From contig DYJG01000080.1 in NCBI GenBank assembly GCA_020723225.1, positions 1 to 8,715 of the forward strand: 8,715 bases of DNA, read 5' to 3'. Positions 7,510-8,715 of the stretch are shown here, piece after piece. The translations under genes and the position numbers were made by a program. Source of the DNA: Desulfobacca acetoxidans (GTDB lineage: Bacteria > Desulfobacterota > Desulfobaccia > Desulfobaccales > 0-14-0-80-60-11). The number at the start of each line of letters is the position of its first letter. The stretch's first letter is position 1. Under the pieces are notes generated by a model. The model searched no databases. It was not told where the DNA came from and saw nothing but the letters and a program-made list of their open reading frames with translations.

Positions 7510-7544
7510 AACTTGGAACTTGGAACCAGGAACTTGGAACTTTT
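7510..7544 (+). repeat. Heptanucleotide tandem array, AACTTGG-type, 5 units
   Basis: The units are AACTTGG, AACTTGG, AACCAGG, AACTTGG and AACTTTT. The array fills much of the 101-bp gap between lpxK-waaF and gmhB and ends 18 bases before the gmhB ATG, leaving room for the gmhB ribosome binding site. No terminator or promoter is evident in the rest of the gap. Confidence 0.82.
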
Positions 7545-7562
7545 CGAACAAAAGGCAGGTCC

Positions 7563-8120
7563 ATGAAACAAATTGCGGTTTTCCTAGACCGGGACGGCAC
7601 CATCAATGAAGAGATGGGCTACATCAATCATTTAAGCCGTTTCGTCCTCCTGCCCGGGACCGCCGGGGCTATTAAGCGGCTCAATGACGCAGGCCTCAAG
7701 GTGGTGGTGGTCACCAACCAATCCGGCGCGGCCCGGGGCTACTTTCCCCCTTCTCTGGTGGAGGAAGTGCACGCCTATCTTCGAGATTTATTGGCCCGGG
7801 AAGGGGCGCATCTCGACGCCATCTATACCTGCCTCCACGGCCCCCGGGCCGGCTGCCGCTGCCGCAAGCCCCAACCGGGCTTGCTTCTCCAGGCTGCGGC
7901 GGACCTTAATTTGGATCTGGAGCGTTCCTACCTGGTGGGGGACCGCTACAAGGACCTCCAAACCGGCGTTAATGCCGGGGCCAAAGGGATTTTAGTCCTC
8001 ACCGGCTATGGCCGGGGGGAGTACGAATATTTGGGCCGCACCTGGGGCGCGGCGCCGGCCCATATCGCCGGGGACTTACTGGACGCCTCGGCCTGGATCA
8101 TCAACGACTTGAAACTATGA
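7563..8120 (+). CDS. gmhB: D-glycero-D-manno-heptose 1,7-bisphosphate 7-phosphatase
   Basis: This cytoplasmic HAD-family phosphatase removes the 7-phosphate of heptose bisphosphate on the way to ADP-heptose, the donor used by the heptosyltransferases encoded on either side. The 185-residue length is typical. FLDRDGT at 7-13 carries the nucleophile D9 and acid/base D11, TNQSG is at 51-55, K102 lies in RKPQPG, and VGDRYKD at 125-131 holds the metal-binding D127. The zinc-loop ligands of GmhB are all present (C90, H92, C98, C100), which separates it from histidinol phosphatase relatives with less certainty but fits the LPS context well. AAAGG at 7551-7555 is a good ribosome binding site seven bases before the ATG. 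The next gene starts 22 bases after the stop. Confidence 0.93.
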   Translation: MKQIAVFLDRDGTINEEMGYINHLSRFVLLPGTAGAIKRLNDAGLKVVVVTNQSGAARGYFPPSLVEEVHAYLRDLLAREGAHLDAIYTCLHGPRAGCRCRKPQPGLLLQAAADLNLDLERSYLVGDRYKDLQTGVNAGAKGILVLTGYGRGEYEYLGRTWGAAPAHIAGDLLDASAWIINDLKL

Positions 8121-8142
8121 AGCTTCAGGATTTGCCTTAACC

Positions 8143-8715
8143 GTGAAATCTCTTGGCTCTCCCCGTATCCTGCTGGTCAAACTCAGCTCCTTCGGCGACG
8201 TGCTGCACACGCTGCCCACCCTGGAGGCCATCAGGACCGCGTTCCCGGGGGCGCACATCACCTGGCTGGTGGAAGACGCGTTCGCGCCGCTGCTGCTGGG
8301 ACATCCGGCCCTGGATGAAGTCTGGCCCGTGCCCCGGGTGCGTCCGGGTCGGAGGGCGGGGAAGGATGAACTGCTGCAACTGCTGCGCCTGGCGCGGCGG
8401 GTGCGGGCTGCAACCTTCGACCTGGTCATCGACCTTCAGGGATTGCTGAAAAGCGCCATGTGGGTGGCCCTGGCTAAAAGTCCCCGCAAAGTGGGCTACG
8501 ACCGCACCCGGGAACTGAGCTACCTGGCCCTCACCGAGAGGCTGGCCCCTTATGATCCCGAAGCCCATGCAGTTTGGCGTTACCTGAACGTGGCCCGCCG
8601 CCTGGGTGCCCCCCCTGCCCCGCCCTGGTTCCGGCTGGGGTTGAAGCCGGTTTTTCCCGATGCCTTAAACCGGGGATCAAATGTAGGGGCGAACCTTGTG
8701 TTCGCCCCGGACGTT
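8143..8715 (+). CDS. waaC: Lipopolysaccharide heptosyltransferase I (3' partial)
   Basis: This frame runs off the right edge with 191 codons visible. It starts at GTG 8143, because an in-frame stop lies at 8110-8112 and no other start codon precedes the conserved N-terminus; AGGA at 8127-8130 is a rather distant ribosome binding site. RILLVKLSSFGDVLHTLPTL (residues 7-26) is the classic N-terminal glycine-loop region of GT9 heptosyltransferases, and FDLVIDLQGLLKSA (93-106) and KVGYDRTRE (118-126) fit heptosyltransferase I, which adds the first heptose to Kdo. HepI is preferred over HepII from the KLSSFGDVLHTLP pattern. Near the edge, a dispersed hairpin repeat is read in frame (8686-8708), so the last visible residues (about NVGANLVFAP) are probably not native to the family. 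Whether the frame stays intact beyond the window cannot be seen. Confidence 0.88.
   Translation, partial: MKSLGSPRILLVKLSSFGDVLHTLPTLEAIRTAFPGAHITWLVEDAFAPLLLGHPALDEVWPVPRVRPGRRAGKDELLQLLRLARRVRAATFDLVIDLQGLLKSAMWVALAKSPRKVGYDRTRELSYLALTERLAPYDPEAHAVWRYLNVARRLGAPPAPPWFRLGLKPVFPDALNRGSNVGANLVFAPDV
8686..8708. repeat. In-frame hairpin repeat within waaC
   Basis: GGGGCGAAC (8686-8694) and GTTCGCCCC (8700-8708) form a perfect 9-bp stem with a CTTGT loop, preceded by GTA. This matches the dispersed 'GTAGGGGCGAACC...GTTCGCCCC' type of repeat common in bacterial genomes. It is translated as part of waaC. Confidence 0.75.

Noticed and set aside
8153..8449. 98-codon plus-strand frame overlapping waaC
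   Set aside because: It is an out-of-frame shadow of the heptosyltransferase frame, rich in Cys/Trp/Arg with no family features.

Overview
The window looks like chromosomal DNA from a Gram-negative bacterium of fairly high GC, with coding regions around 60-65% by eye. All supported genes lie on the + strand, and most make or export the lipid A-inner core part of lipopolysaccharide. The gene set (KdtA, MsbA, LpxK, heptosyltransferase II, GmhB, heptosyltransferase I) and the abundance of short interspersed repeats suggest a Desulfobacterota-type (former deltaproteobacterial) organism. That placement is an inference, because no marker gene such as 16S rRNA is present.

Layout: 1-705 is the 3' part of a DNA methyltransferase fused to an Mrr-like PD-(D/E)XK nuclease domain. 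706-1034 is a repeat-rich gap with four hairpins and a 14-unit heptamer array. 1035-2342 is kdtA/waaA. 2343-2520 holds a second heptamer array and a long inverted repeat. 2521-4332 is msbA. 4340-4777 encodes a small unknown membrane protein of lower GC. 4778-5064 holds more hairpin repeats. 5065-7461 is one open frame joining LpxK to heptosyltransferase II. 7462-7562 carries another heptamer array. 7563-8120 is gmhB. 8143 to the right edge is the 5' part of a heptosyltransferase I (waaC-like) gene that starts with GTG.

The genes form a coherent pathway. GmhB helps make the ADP-heptose precursor. LpxK phosphorylates the lipid A precursor, KdtA adds Kdo, WaaC and then WaaF add heptoses, and MsbA flips the product across the inner membrane.

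The most unusual feature is how thoroughly short repeats have entered this essential pathway. There are four arrays with 7-bp units, from three unit families. One directly abuts the kdtA start, one supplies the kdtA stop codon, one lies in frame inside the heptosyltransferase II domain, and one lies just upstream of gmhB. Other hairpin repeats are read in frame in the LpxK-WaaF linker and in waaC. The LpxK-WaaF fusion and the in-frame heptamer tract, where gain or loss of one unit would shift the frame, are the best candidates for undescribed biology.
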